DNA of 64,000 bases, taken from NCBI GenBank assembly GCA_011523385.1, contig WTGX01000017.1, forward strand, positions 83,318-147,317. The letters run 5' to 3'. Position 1 is the stretch's first letter. Each line of letters starts with the position of its first letter. The notes beneath the pieces were generated by a model that made no database searches, was not told the origin of the DNA, and saw nothing but the letters and a program-made list of their open reading frames with translations. The DNA comes from Nitrospira sp. GTDB taxonomy: Bacteria > Nitrospirota > Nitrospiria > Nitrospirales > UBA8639. The position numbers and the translations under genes were made by a program. This document shows, in pieces, positions 16,201 through 25,275 of this stretch.

Positions 16201-19200
16201 CGCTCGAGTTCCTGCAGCCGTGTCCGATTCCCAAGACGCCGGTGCGGCTGCAGACCGCGTTGTTTCCGGTCGCCAACGCACCTGACGAATTCACCTTCAC
16301 CATCTCGTCCCGGTCGTACGACGTCGAGTCAAAGAGCGAACTGCACTCCCGCGGCAAGGTGCGCCTGGTGCGCGCAGATCACCCGGTGAACGTACCGCTA
16401 CGGCTGGCGGATATCGACACCGCGTCGTTCGAGCCCTACTACTTCGTGGGTGAAAGCGACTTCTACGAGCGCATCGACGCCAGCCTCGGCGAGACCTTCC
16501 AGTACGGTCCCTACTTCCGGAACATCCAGCGCGTTCTGTGGGAAGGCGACACGGCCGACTATCTGTTCGACGTGGAGATGGATGAGAGGCTGTGGACGAC
16601 CGGTCGCGAGGAAGGGTTCGTCGCCAACCCTGCGCTGCTCGACGGCGGGCTGCAGATCTTCCTCTACCATCTGCTGCGCGCGACCGACATCTTCGCCATG
16701 CCGCGGCGCGCCCAAGGGGTGACGTTCCTGCGCCCGCCGACCGGACCGCGTCTCACCTGCTACGTGAAGAAAGCCAAGGACTGGGCGGATGTGAACGAAC
16801 TGGGGCAGTTCACGGAACGGCGCGGCGAGCGGTCCGGTGGCAGCATCCGGTTCTACGATGGCGCCACGGGCGACCTGGTTTTGTGTATCGACGCCTATGT
16901 CTCCTTCAACTCAAACCCACGCTGGAACGAGCTGCCGGACAGCAAGCACGTCGTCTCATGGCAGCCCAAGTTCGTGCCGGACGCGGTTACTGCCCTGCAC
17001 CGCCTGCCGGAGGGTGAGATCGAACCGGCGGCATTGATCGCCGCCTTGGAGCAGCCCGGCACCGGTGACCGCTATGCCTGCCACGTCGCCGAGATCGCGG
17101 GCGCACGTCCTCCTGAGCAGACCATCCTCAATCAATGCTTCGACTACCTCGGCAGCGCCGGGGCACAGACCGAGTACTGGCTGCTCGGCGACACGCAGGA
17201 ACAGGTGCGCGCACACTACGACGCGTTTTCCAACCGCGATGCCGCCCTGCGCTTTGCCTGCCTCGACCTCGCTGCGGAGCAGGCGCCGAATCTGGACACC
17301 GGCCTGCTGCGGGCACACGCCGCCGAGATTCTCTTGCTCCATGGAGACGCCACGCCGTCGGAGACGGAGCAGTGGGGCCTGCTGCGGCGCCTGGCGGTCC
17401 CCGGCGGCCTGGCGCTGGTCGTGCATCCCGACGGCGCGGCGATCGAGCCGGGCACCGGCTGGAAAACGGTACGCGCCGGACAGCACACCACCCTGCTGCA
17501 GGCGCCCCAGGCTGTGAATACTTCCGAACCGCGGGAACTGCCCGGGCCCCGCTGGGTGATCGGCGAGCCGGACAGCTTGGCCGCCGAATGGCTGGCGTTC
17601 CTCAAGACGTCCGAGGCGCACGCCGTCCCTTACGCGGACTTGGCAGACGACCGCATCGGCGCGCTGGCCAATTGGCCGAAGGCGGCCGACTTACAGGCAA
17701 TCGACTTCTTCTGCGGCGCCGATCCCGACGATCCGACAGGCGAAAAGCTGGTGGCGCGCCTGGTCGCCTTCGTCAAGGCGCTGATTCCGTATCGGGTGGC
17801 GCAGGCGCGCTGTTCCTGTCGCTTGACCGTGGTGACACACAGCGCCGCGTTTGAAGTCGCGGAGCCGCGTGCGAGCGCCGTGTGGGGAGCGCTACGCGCC
17901 ATCGGCCAGGAGGTCGACGCGGACGTGGGCACGGAATCGCAAATCGAATTTCGGCTGGTGGATCTGGACGCCGCCGGGGACCTTGAGACCTTGGCCTGGC
18001 TCGGTGCGTGCGACCTGCGGGAGCGCGAGCTGGCGATCCGCCGCAACCGGATATGGGTGCCGCGGCTGACCAGTATCCAGGAGCGGGGTCCGCTGGTGCC
18101 GGCGGGTGAGGAAGCCACCTACCGGCTGACCCTGGAAAATCCGGGACAGATCGGCGGCCTGCAGATGACGACCTGCGAGCCCGCATCTCTGGGGCCGCAC
18201 GACGTGGAGATCGACGTGGCAGCCGCGGGGCTCAACTTTCGCGACGTTATGGTCACGCTGGGATTGCTGCCGTCACTCTCCTACGAACGCTCGGCGCTGG
18301 GCCGCACGGTGGGGGTGGAGGCCAGCGGGATCGTGCGCCGCACGGGCGCCGCGGTGCATACCTGCCGCCCCGGCGAAGCTGTGGCCTTTACCCAAGGCGG
18401 CTGCATCGCCAATCGTGCCGTGGTTAAAGAATATCTGGTATTCCGCAAACCCTCGTCCCTCACCATGGAGGAGGCCGCGTCTGTCCTGTCGGTTTACGTC
18501 ACCGCCTACTATTCGCTGGTGCATCTCGCGCGCCTGCGCAAAGGCCAGCGCGTGCTGATCCACTCCGCCATGGGCGGCGTCGGCCAGGCGGCGATCGCTC
18601 TTGCGAAGCACGCGGGGGCGGAGATCTACGCCACGGCCGGCAGTGAGAGCAAGCGCCAACAACTGCGTGCGCTGGGGGTGCGCGCGGTATTCGATTCGCA
18701 CGCCTTCGACTGGTACGACGGCTTGATGGAGGCGACCGGGGGTGAGGGTGTCGACGTGGTGCTGAACTCTTTGGCCGGACGCCATATCGCCCTCTGCCTG
18801 GATGCGTTGCGGCCGGGAGGCTGGCACTGCGAGATCGGCAAGGTGGACATCTACGCCGACAATGCGCTCAGCCTGTGCGTGTTCCGGAAGAACCTGCGCT
18901 TCGCGGCGATCGACGTCGACCGCCTGATGAGCGACGATCCGGAACTGGCACGCGAATTGTCGCAGCAGTGCATGAACCTGCTGGATCAGGGTGCCGTGCC
19001 GTCGTTACCGATTACCTCCTTCGCCTACCGCGACTATGCCGAGGCGCTACGCCTGATGACCACTGGCCAGCACACGGGGAAGCTGGTTCTGAAAGCTCCG
19101 CCGGCCGCCGGTGCCGACCGTTTCCCGATTGTCGATCGGCGCCCGTTTCTCGACCCCGAGGCGACCTACCTGATCACCGGCGGATTGGGTGGATTCGGCA

Positions 19201-20366
19201 GGCTGTTGCTGCCTTATCTCGTGGCCGCGGGCGCGCGCCACCTCACCCTGATGGACCGCGATCCGCAACGCCGCCGCAGTGTCGACTGGGTCCGGAAGAC
19301 CAGTGCGTTGTGGTATCTCTCGGAAGAGGTGGAGATCGCCATCGTCGCGGGCGACGTAGCGGACGAGGCGGACGTGCGGCGCTGTATCGCCGGATTGCAG
19401 CGCCCGCTGAAGGGCGTCTTCCATCTCGCGGGTGTACTGGACGATTGCCTGCTGGCGGACCTGACGACCGAATCGCTGTCCACGGTGTTTGCACCCAAGG
19501 CGCGTGGCGCCCTCAATCTCCACAATGCGACCGCCGACCTCGCCCTCGACCACTTCGTGCTGTTCTCCTCCATCGCCTCGACGCTGGGCAACCCGGGACA
19601 GGTCAACTACAGTGCCGCCAACGGGTTCGTGGACGGGCTGGCGGCCTTCCGCCGGCGCCAGGGATTGCCTGCGCTGTGCTACAACCTGGCCGCGGTCGCG
19701 GAGGCCGGCATGGCTTCGCGCAGCCTGCACGTGCTGCGCATGGCGCGGGCCGCGGGCATGCCTCCGGTCAGCGCCGATTTCGCCGTGACCAACCTCGATT
19801 ACGCCATGCGCACGCTGGCCGACGGGGATCACCTGATTACCGCCCTGTTCTTCCGCCCGCCCTGGACAGTCGACTCGCCCGACTACCTGCGGAGCGGACG
19901 GGTGCTCAGCAACCCGGACGCGTTCGCGATCGATACCGGGGGCCAACTCACGCTGGATGCCGTGGTGGAGCAGATCACCGGCAAGGTGGCCGAGTTGTGC
20001 GGCCACAGCGAGGGCAGCCCGGAGGAACCATTGTCCAGCTTCGGGCTCACGTCGATTTCGGTCGCCGAACTGGGAGCGTTCATCCGGATGCAGTTCAACT
20101 ATCAGGTCAGCGCCCTCGAACTGATGACGACGGCCTCCGCTCTGTCGTTGGCACAGGACATCATCCATGGGAAGAAGGACGTTCAGGAAGACCGGGTTGA
20201 GACGGGTACGGCCGGGCCCGAGGATGCTCCTCTTGCCGGCCGGCAGCGCATCTGCCGCACACCGTCGGCGTTTGCCAGCGTGCTGGAAGACCACTTTCCG
20301 CCTGGGGCCGGCGTTGAATCCGCCAACCCTGAAAACAGGGAGCGGGGAGAACGGTGCCATGCCTAA
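13296..20366 (+). CDS. Iterative highly reducing type I polyketide synthase (KS-AT-DH-psiMT-ER-KR-ACP)
   Basis: A 2356-residue single-module synthase. KS: Cys176 in CCTACSAG, His320 in EAHATGT, His359 in SNVGH. AT: Ser628 in GHSSGE and AFHS near 739, which favours malonyl-CoA. DH: His939 in AEHRVHY (the usual Gly of HxxxGxxxxP is Tyr) and Asp1116 in LLDGG. Residues ~1230-1420 sit where a C-methyltransferase belongs but lack a clear SAM motif I. ER: NADPH loop HSAMGGVGQ at 1756. KR: TGGLGGFG at 1961, B-type LDD at 2048-2050, Tyr2105. ACP: Ser2253 in GLTSIS. There is no thioesterase. The set predicts a fully reduced acyl chain. ATG 13296 is preferred over an in-frame TTG at 13221. The 3' end overlaps the radical SAM gene by 8 bases. 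Confidence 0.92.
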   Translation: MNKSENPVAIVGYSYRMPGGIRTDDDFWRLLSEREIVQEPVNERYGQGYRPIGEFSGPGRFASPYEGLLTEQREKLFDRSLFAMSHREMLTADPHVRMLLTCTWETSERVGWDLQSLRNSRTGVFVGAQVPATSNWRAAHGANEFSIASISLAMMANRISYHFNLMGPSLACCTACSAGLTALHTALNALRYGDCEQAFVGSVTYLGSARLSAGFNALGVISPDGRCHSFDADANGYMRSEGAFVFAIKPLAAAERDGDPIYAVIEATAVNAAGAADGTEGLAQGRYITAPTRHSQVELMRIACTRANRAPQDFDYIEAHATGTVVGDRIEGNAITEAFGGVNRQVPLRVSSVKSNVGHMEAAAFHCALLKVILMMQRRTFAPISKNFLVPNPEIDFDRCPMQVQTTCEPFPEYPVVVGINSFGFGGANGHCVVREYSPAQPRIWSVALAPESGFMIPLSARTSGALEKSARQLRETLDKQPMDLYTLAGNLSRRRTHFATRTAFAVHTQEELIEALDVFEKDPSPITTVGEGKPRLVMVFSGQGTQWAGCGRGLYDADPVFRRVIDAIEGHWREHSEISLREACFSATQEALDECELAQPVTFMIQCALAELFKTWGVYPDCVVGHSSGEAAAAYACGALSLAEATRLIFHRATLQQRVAGSGRMLAIGLDRPGVEQLLDTLRLPFRDGEDRRVEIACENAPASTVICGKEVALRPVMEELDRRHLQNRLLQGNIAFHSSAMDPLSDDAHVALSFLDECAFDAEVPLVSSVTGQTTQRLDSAYWWKNIRQTVLFAAAIETVKREYRPDVFLELGPHSALQSTLAQCLEDCAPVPACIPTLLRDTDVCLSFKRALGALFRTGLDLDFAAQYPRPEPVAHLLPGYPRDEQITADEMSDDEMFLQQGQYAHGPLIGHRVPCDHLLFEARLSERDFPWLAEHRVHYASIMPAAGYIELILQAFGGVPLYVETLEFLQPCPIPKTPVRLQTALFPVANAPDEFTFTISSRSYDVESKSELHSRGKVRLVRADHPVNVPLRLADIDTASFEPYYFVGESDFYERIDASLGETFQYGPYFRNIQRVLWEGDTADYLFDVEMDERLWTTGREEGFVANPALLDGGLQIFLYHLLRATDIFAMPRRAQGVTFLRPPTGPRLTCYVKKAKDWADVNELGQFTERRGERSGGSIRFYDGATGDLVLCIDAYVSFNSNPRWNELPDSKHVVSWQPKFVPDAVTALHRLPEGEIEPAALIAALEQPGTGDRYACHVAEIAGARPPEQTILNQCFDYLGSAGAQTEYWLLGDTQEQVRAHYDAFSNRDAALRFACLDLAAEQAPNLDTGLLRAHAAEILLLHGDATPSETEQWGLLRRLAVPGGLALVVHPDGAAIEPGTGWKTVRAGQHTTLLQAPQAVNTSEPRELPGPRWVIGEPDSLAAEWLAFLKTSEAHAVPYADLADDRIGALANWPKAADLQAIDFFCGADPDDPTGEKLVARLVAFVKALIPYRVAQARCSCRLTVVTHSAAFEVAEPRASAVWGALRAIGQEVDADVGTESQIEFRLVDLDAAGDLETLAWLGACDLRERELAIRRNRIWVPRLTSIQERGPLVPAGEEATYRLTLENPGQIGGLQMTTCEPASLGPHDVEIDVAAAGLNFRDVMVTLGLLPSLSYERSALGRTVGVEASGIVRRTGAAVHTCRPGEAVAFTQGGCIANRAVVKEYLVFRKPSSLTMEEAASVLSVYVTAYYSLVHLARLRKGQRVLIHSAMGGVGQAAIALAKHAGAEIYATAGSESKRQQLRALGVRAVFDSHAFDWYDGLMEATGGEGVDVVLNSLAGRHIALCLDALRPGGWHCEIGKVDIYADNALSLCVFRKNLRFAAIDVDRLMSDDPELARELSQQCMNLLDQGAVPSLPITSFAYRDYAEALRLMTTGQHTGKLVLKAPPAAGADRFPIVDRRPFLDPEATYLITGGLGGFGRLLLPYLVAAGARHLTLMDRDPQRRRSVDWVRKTSALWYLSEEVEIAIVAGDVADEADVRRCIAGLQRPLKGVFHLAGVLDDCLLADLTTESLSTVFAPKARGALNLHNATADLALDHFVLFSSIASTLGNPGQVNYSAANGFVDGLAAFRRRQGLPALCYNLAAVAEAGMASRSLHVLRMARAAGMPPVSADFAVTNLDYAMRTLADGDHLITALFFRPPWTVDSPDYLRSGRVLSNPDAFAIDTGGQLTLDAVVEQITGKVAELCGHSEGSPEEPLSSFGLTSISVAELGAFIRMQFNYQVSALELMTTASALSLAQDIIHGKKDVQEDRVETGTAGPEDAPLAGRQRICRTPSAFASVLEDHFPPGAGVESANPENRERGERCHA

Positions 20367-22128
20367 TGCGCTTCTGGTGTATCCCGAATACCCTCCATCC
20401 TACTGGGGGATGCACTTTGCTCTGGAGATTTCCGGCTTCAAGGCGGCCTTTCCGCCTCTGGGTTTGCTCACCATCGCCGCGATGTTCCCGCCGGAATACG
20501 ACCTCCACGTCGTGGATATGAACGTGACTCCCCTGGAGGACACGGATTTGGAGTGGGCCGATCTGGTCTGTACCTCCACCATGATCGTTCAGCGATACTC
20601 CCTGCAAACCGTGATCGAGCGCTGCAACCGGGCCGGCGTGCCCGTGGTGGCCGGAGGACCTTATCCCACTTCATACCATGAAGAGATCGCGGGCGTGAGC
20701 CATTTCGTATTGGATGAGGCCGAGGAAATCTTTCCCGAGTTTCTGCGGGCCTTGGAAACCGGCACGGCCAAGGCCATCTACCGGGAACCGCGCAAACCGG
20801 ACGTGCTCCGGACGCCGATTCCCCGTTTCGACCTCATCGATCTGAAAGTCTACGACTCGATGTGCGTCCAGTTCTCCCGAGGCTGCCCGTTCGACTGTGA
20901 ATTCTGCGACATCATCCAGCTCTACGGACGGATTCCCCGGACCAAGTCGCCGGAGCAGATGGTGCAGGAATTCGACGCCCTGTATCGGCTGGGGTGGCGC
21001 GGCCCGCTGTTTCTGGTGGACGACAACTTCATCAGCAACAAGCGAGACGCCTTGAAGCTGCTGCCGGTGCTGGCAGAGTGGCAGAAGGCTCGCGGGTATC
21101 CGTTTACCCTGTTCACGGAAGCGACGGTAAATTTGGCCCGCATGGAGGAACTGATGGATGCCATGATCGAGGCGGGTTTCAATTCGGTGTTTGTGGGCAT
21201 TGAAACGCCCAATCCCGAGGCCTTGATCAAGATGAAGAAGGCCCAGAACACCAGCAAGCAGGACGAGGATTATCTGCTCCATTCCGTGCGCAAGATCCAG
21301 GAAAAAGGGATGCGCGTCGATGGGGGATTCATCCTGGGTGCGGACGGGGATGACGAGAGCGCGTTTGACGCCCAGATCAATTTCATCAGGGAAGCGGGCA
21401 TTCCCATGGCCATGGCAGGCCTGTTGAATGTGCTGAAGGACACGGATCTGTATAAACGCCTGAAGAGGGAGAACCGGCTCTTGAATGAGACAACCGGAAC
21501 CGGCGGCACAGTCATCGCCAATCTGTCCGGCGTCAACGTCGACCTCAACTTCAAGCCGGAGATGGATCCCGAAACCTTGTTCGAGGGCTATCGACGGGTC
21601 ATTACGACCCTCTACGCCCCGACGCTGGAGAGTTACTTCACGCGCTGTCTGACGCTGTTCAAGCACCTCAAGCCAGTCCCGCACCTGCTCAAGTCCTCCA
21701 CCCGGAACGCGCTTTTTGTGGCCATGATGTCTGTGCGCCGTCGGCTTTCCGCTGAGCAAATTCCGGCCTACGGGAGGTTCATCGCCAAAATCTCCAAGAA
21801 TCACCCCCGTATGCTCCCTGAGGCGATCCGCTTGGCCGCCTTGGGCTACCACTTTGAAAAAATCACCCGTCAGCAGATTGCGATCCATGCCTTCCGGGAA
21901 TTTCTGTCGGCTGAGTTGGAGAGATTCAAAGAAGTGGTGGCGCATCCCGGCCGGGACGTGGAAGCCATCAGGGATCAGCGGCAAGAGGTGTTCACGCGCG
22001 TCGAAGCTCGCTATAAGTCGATCCCCGAGGACTTTCGTTACCATGGAGACGGCATCGAGCCTGCGTTGGAAAGTTTCCAATTCGCCGTGAATGATCAGGT
22101 CGAGCAACTCACACACGCGGTGAGGTAA
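20359..22128 (+). CDS. B12-binding-domain radical SAM protein (DUF4070/HpnP-like)
   Basis: A 589-residue class B radical SAM protein. The N-terminal ~145 residues have a cobalamin-binding-like Rossmann fold (LLVYPEYPPSYWG, PPLGLLTIAAMFP, VPVVAGGPYPT). The cluster motif is SRGCPFDCEFCDI with Cys176, Cys180 and Cys183, followed by YGRIPRTKSPEQM, as in the DUF4070 group that includes hopanoid methylase HpnP. Such enzymes methylate unreactive carbons using methylcobalamin. The ATG overlaps the end of the PKS gene, so the two are translationally coupled. The natural inference is methylation of the polyketide or its lipid product, which would make up for the degraded methyltransferase region of the PKS. 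The substrate is not shown. Confidence 0.85.
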   Translation: MPNALLVYPEYPPSYWGMHFALEISGFKAAFPPLGLLTIAAMFPPEYDLHVVDMNVTPLEDTDLEWADLVCTSTMIVQRYSLQTVIERCNRAGVPVVAGGPYPTSYHEEIAGVSHFVLDEAEEIFPEFLRALETGTAKAIYREPRKPDVLRTPIPRFDLIDLKVYDSMCVQFSRGCPFDCEFCDIIQLYGRIPRTKSPEQMVQEFDALYRLGWRGPLFLVDDNFISNKRDALKLLPVLAEWQKARGYPFTLFTEATVNLARMEELMDAMIEAGFNSVFVGIETPNPEALIKMKKAQNTSKQDEDYLLHSVRKIQEKGMRVDGGFILGADGDDESAFDAQINFIREAGIPMAMAGLLNVLKDTDLYKRLKRENRLLNETTGTGGTVIANLSGVNVDLNFKPEMDPETLFEGYRRVITTLYAPTLESYFTRCLTLFKHLKPVPHLLKSSTRNALFVAMMSVRRRLSAEQIPAYGRFIAKISKNHPRMLPEAIRLAALGYHFEKITRQQIAIHAFREFLSAELERFKEVVAHPGRDVEAIRDQRQEVFTRVEARYKSIPEDFRYHGDGIEPALESFQFAVNDQVEQLTHAVR

Positions 22129-22167
22129 AAAATAATCCTGAATCTACACTAGTAAAGGAAAGAAAAC

Positions 22168-24672
22168 ATGACTCAAAGTTCCTCCGGCGACATAACGGTG
22201 GCCCCGCTCGCTGGTTCCCTGCCGCCGCATTGCCAGAAAGACGTCGAGACCCTGCGTCGATTCGTTCATGAGACGGTCAGCCGCGAGTCGCCGGCCGATC
22301 CTGTGTCTTCGTCTGAGTTCAGGGAGGTTCTGCTGACCGGGGCGACCGGATTCATCGGTCGTTTCTTCCTGCGTGACGTTTTACAGCAGACGACCGATCT
22401 GATAGCGCACTGCCTGGTTCAGGCCGACAACGTCGAGCATGGATTCGAGCGCGTGCGCGCCGCCCTGCAAGATGCTGAAATCTGGGATGAGGCGTTCGCA
22501 CCGCGCATCCGTGTGGTAGTCGGCGACATCGGCCGGGTCCGATTCGGTCTGAACGTCGCGGATTTTACCAATCTCTGTCAGCGGATCGACGCCGTCTATC
22601 ATCTTGCGGCTGATATCAAGCTCTCTTCCTCCTACATCGCCATACGTAAGGTCAATACGCTCAGCATTCGCAACGTGCTCGAATTGTGTTTGCGCACGCG
22701 CTTCAAGCACCTGTTCTTTGCCTCGACCATGGGTGTGTTTCCGCAGTATTTCTATTCCTTCGCACATGAATTCAAAGACCGCCTCATCGGCCACCAGATG
22801 CAACCGGATCTCGACACCATGAAGCGAGAGTTTCCGATTGGTTTGTTGGGCTACTCATGGAGCAAGCTAACAGCGGAGCAGGTCCTTCTGTTTGCGCAGC
22901 AGACCGGTATGCCGTTGGCGTTATTCCGGCTGCCGCATACTAATATTTCCAGTACGGGTTTCGTCCGGGCTAACGACTTGGCGGTGAGAATATTTGCCGC
23001 CGCGCTGGTGGCCGAAACCATTCCGAAAGGATTGACGTTTCGATCCGGACACGAGGCGGTCGATACACTGAGCCGAGCCTGTACGGCCATCTCCTTGAAT
23101 CCCGAACGGCGTTTCACCATCTACCATTGCTGCAACCCGCAGCTCGAGCATTACGACCTCGAATTCGCCGACTTCGGGACCTATCTGCCCGAGGTTCCCT
23201 ACGAGTCGTTCAAGCGCGCCTGCCAGGCCAGTGAGAACTCACCGCTTCACGGACAATGGGCGGTGCTCGATCATTTTGCGAAATATTGGTTCAGCCAAGA
23301 CAAACCGCAGGACAGGTTTCCCATTTCGGACCGTGCTCTCCGGGAGGACTGCCCGCATCCGATCAAATGGCCGGGTGTGCTGACCAAGCTTCGACACTCC
23401 TACCAGTGGGTCATGAGCCATCGGTGGCAATGGCCCCATCCCGTGTCACGGGGCCGCCTGGATTTCGCCTGCCTGATCGACCAGGCTAAACGCTACGCTA
23501 AAGACAATGGCGTTTCATTCGAATCGGCATATCCCGCATGGATGCGTCGAAACCTGGAGCAATTGGTTCGCGCGGTGCAAACGTCCGAGGTCAAACTTCT
23601 GGAGGACAAGCTTCCTGGACTTGTCTTCGACTTCAGCCGTCTTTTGCGGAAAAACGCCGCGTTCGCCCGTGAACGACAACAGTATCCGGAGATCGAGCGG
23701 GAGGAAATCACGCGTCCAGTCTTCATCGTCGGGATCAATCGTACCGGCACGACCTACCTGCACCGCCTGATGGCCCATGACAAGCGGTTTTGGGCGCTAC
23801 GGGGCTACGAGTTCACCGCGCCGATTCTGTCAAAGGAGGAATACGCCACGATCGGCGGTACACCCGACGATCCTCGCCGGGCACGGGTCGAGGAAATGCT
23901 CAACTCATCCGGGGTCGTCGAGCTCTTCGAGGGCGTTCACCACTTCGACGTGAACGAACCGTCGGAAGATTTCCCGATCTTGACCATGGCCTTCGGCTCA
24001 TGGACCTCCATGGTTCGATTCCACATCCCCGAATTCGGCCGCTGGCTGGCCGCCACCGGTTCACAGCATGTCTACGCCTACCACCGCCGCATCATGCAAA
24101 GTTACACTTGGCAGCGCCGGCAACGTCAGCTTGGACACCAGGGACAGTGGCTGTTCAAAATGCCCTTTCACCTTATGGAATTGGAAACCCTGGTCAAGAC
24201 TTACCCTGATGCCCTATTCATCCAGACCCATCGCGAACCCACGCAATTCATGGGGTCCTGGAGCAGCTTCGTGGAAAAGGCGCGCTCACTTTCCGTCCAT
24301 CCGCAGCCGCGAGAAAGCCTCGGCGTCGAGCTTCTGGACTTCATGAGCGGCATGATGGAAAGAGCCGTGCATTTCCGGGAAACCCATCCCGAGTTGGAAC
24401 ACCGTTGGATGGACGTGAACTACGTCGACCTGATCGAGGACCCGTTTGGTGTGGTTCGCCGGATCTATCAACACTTCGGCTGGACTCTTGAACAGGCGAC
24501 CATCGACGCCATGGAAGAGTGGCAATTCCGGCAAGCAGAGAAACGACGCACGGAGAAGCGGCATCGCTACGCCCTGGAGGACTACGGCCTCACCCCGGAG
24601 GCGGTCAACGCCGCTTTCAAACGCTATCGGGACTTTCTCACCACCCGCGGCATTCGGACATCCCGGGCATGA
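22168..24672 (+). CDS. Thioester reductase - sulfotransferase fusion protein
   Basis: An 834-residue two-domain enzyme. Residues ~50-410 form a thioester-reductase-type extended SDR: TGATGFIG at 57-64, VVVGDI, YHLAADIKLSS, and catalytic YSWSK (Tyr229/Lys233). This is the family of NRPS/PKS terminal reductase domains that release ACP-bound acyl chains as aldehyde or alcohol using NADPH. Residues ~515-825 form a PAPS-dependent sulfotransferase: the phosphosulfate loop is GINRTGTTYLH from 522, and FQTHREPT-like IQTHREPTQFMGS matches the 3'-phosphate-binding region. The PKS has no thioesterase, so this protein probably releases the chain and sulfates the new hydroxyl. AAAGGAAAG precedes the ATG. 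The order of reactions is inference. Confidence 0.85.
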   Translation: MTQSSSGDITVAPLAGSLPPHCQKDVETLRRFVHETVSRESPADPVSSSEFREVLLTGATGFIGRFFLRDVLQQTTDLIAHCLVQADNVEHGFERVRAALQDAEIWDEAFAPRIRVVVGDIGRVRFGLNVADFTNLCQRIDAVYHLAADIKLSSSYIAIRKVNTLSIRNVLELCLRTRFKHLFFASTMGVFPQYFYSFAHEFKDRLIGHQMQPDLDTMKREFPIGLLGYSWSKLTAEQVLLFAQQTGMPLALFRLPHTNISSTGFVRANDLAVRIFAAALVAETIPKGLTFRSGHEAVDTLSRACTAISLNPERRFTIYHCCNPQLEHYDLEFADFGTYLPEVPYESFKRACQASENSPLHGQWAVLDHFAKYWFSQDKPQDRFPISDRALREDCPHPIKWPGVLTKLRHSYQWVMSHRWQWPHPVSRGRLDFACLIDQAKRYAKDNGVSFESAYPAWMRRNLEQLVRAVQTSEVKLLEDKLPGLVFDFSRLLRKNAAFARERQQYPEIEREEITRPVFIVGINRTGTTYLHRLMAHDKRFWALRGYEFTAPILSKEEYATIGGTPDDPRRARVEEMLNSSGVVELFEGVHHFDVNEPSEDFPILTMAFGSWTSMVRFHIPEFGRWLAATGSQHVYAYHRRIMQSYTWQRRQRQLGHQGQWLFKMPFHLMELETLVKTYPDALFIQTHREPTQFMGSWSSFVEKARSLSVHPQPRESLGVELLDFMSGMMERAVHFRETHPELEHRWMDVNYVDLIEDPFGVVRRIYQHFGWTLEQATIDAMEEWQFRQAEKRRTEKRHRYALEDYGLTPEAVNAAFKRYRDFLTTRGIRTSRA

Positions 24673-24724
24673 TTCGGGTCTGCCGGATCCCGTCTAAGTC
24701 CAGTTCGGCTTTTCAACCTCCTGT

Positions 24725-25084
24725 TTATTCCCTCCGAAGCTGACGGCGGAGCCGTTGGACGCGCCTGCGGTTCACGCCCCAGTCCCAGATGCCGAACCGC
24801 GACGCCGAACGAATGTGGATCACGCGACCCGTGGGGCAGAGACGGCATTCCAGGTCATCGATGAAACCGAGCCGGGTCCGGCATTCCGCGTGGAGGTAGG
24901 TATCCGTCGCGGTGAGGACGACGGTGCGGGCCGTCCTGGAAACAAGGTCTTTCAATCGAGCGAAAGCCAGGACGGGATCACCCGACACGGTAAACGGTTC
25001 GACTCGTTGAAGACACATCGCGTCGTCCCGGCTGCAGACGCAACTGAACTGAAAACGAGGACAGGGGGAAAGTTGTTCGGACAC
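24725..25084 (-). CDS. DUF1499 family protein
   Basis: A 119-residue protein of unknown function whose second half carries the hallmarks of DUF1499: TYLHAECRTRLGFIDDLECRL, IHIRSASRFG and WGVNRRRVQRL. The start is GTG with GGGAGG 7 bases upstream. It has no signal peptide or TM. It lies on the opposite strand, convergent with the sulfotransferase gene and divergent from cysNC, so it interrupts the biosynthetic set without obviously belonging to it. DUF1499 proteins have no established biochemical role. Confidence 0.8.
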   Translation of the reverse strand: MSEQLSPCPRFQFSCVCSRDDAMCLQRVEPFTVSGDPVLAFARLKDLVSRTARTVVLTATDTYLHAECRTRLGFIDDLECRLCPTGRVIHIRSASRFGIWDWGVNRRRVQRLRRQLRRE

Positions 25085-25275
25085 GAATCATCCTCCCTGA
25101 AAGGCACTTGGGAATGTGCCGTGCGGCGTCGATGGTGCGACATTCTAGGCAATGTGGAAGTTCAAAGTCGAGTCACAACCGAACCAATTCAGAGGGCACA
25201 GATGTAGGGAGCAACGATCGTTGATCCCTATTCTCGTCTAGACATTCGGAACCGGAACAGCCAAAATGGCGGCCC
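25085..25275. other. Intergenic region before cysNC
   Basis: 191 bases between the divergent DUF1499 gene and cysNC. I see no convincing promoter pair, terminator or small gene, and no good Shine-Dalgarno sequence before the ATG at 25276. Confidence 0.4.

Noticed and set aside
19047-20360. A 437-codon minus-strand open frame inside the PKS gene, and several other long frames on both strands there
   Set aside because: They are shadows of the high-GC PKS gene, which has continuous domain similarity; the alternative frames show no motif or ribosome binding site.
20671-22116. A 481-codon minus-strand frame
   Set aside because: Fully antisense to the radical SAM gene, which has its cluster motif and conserved domains; no recognisable protein in the shadow.
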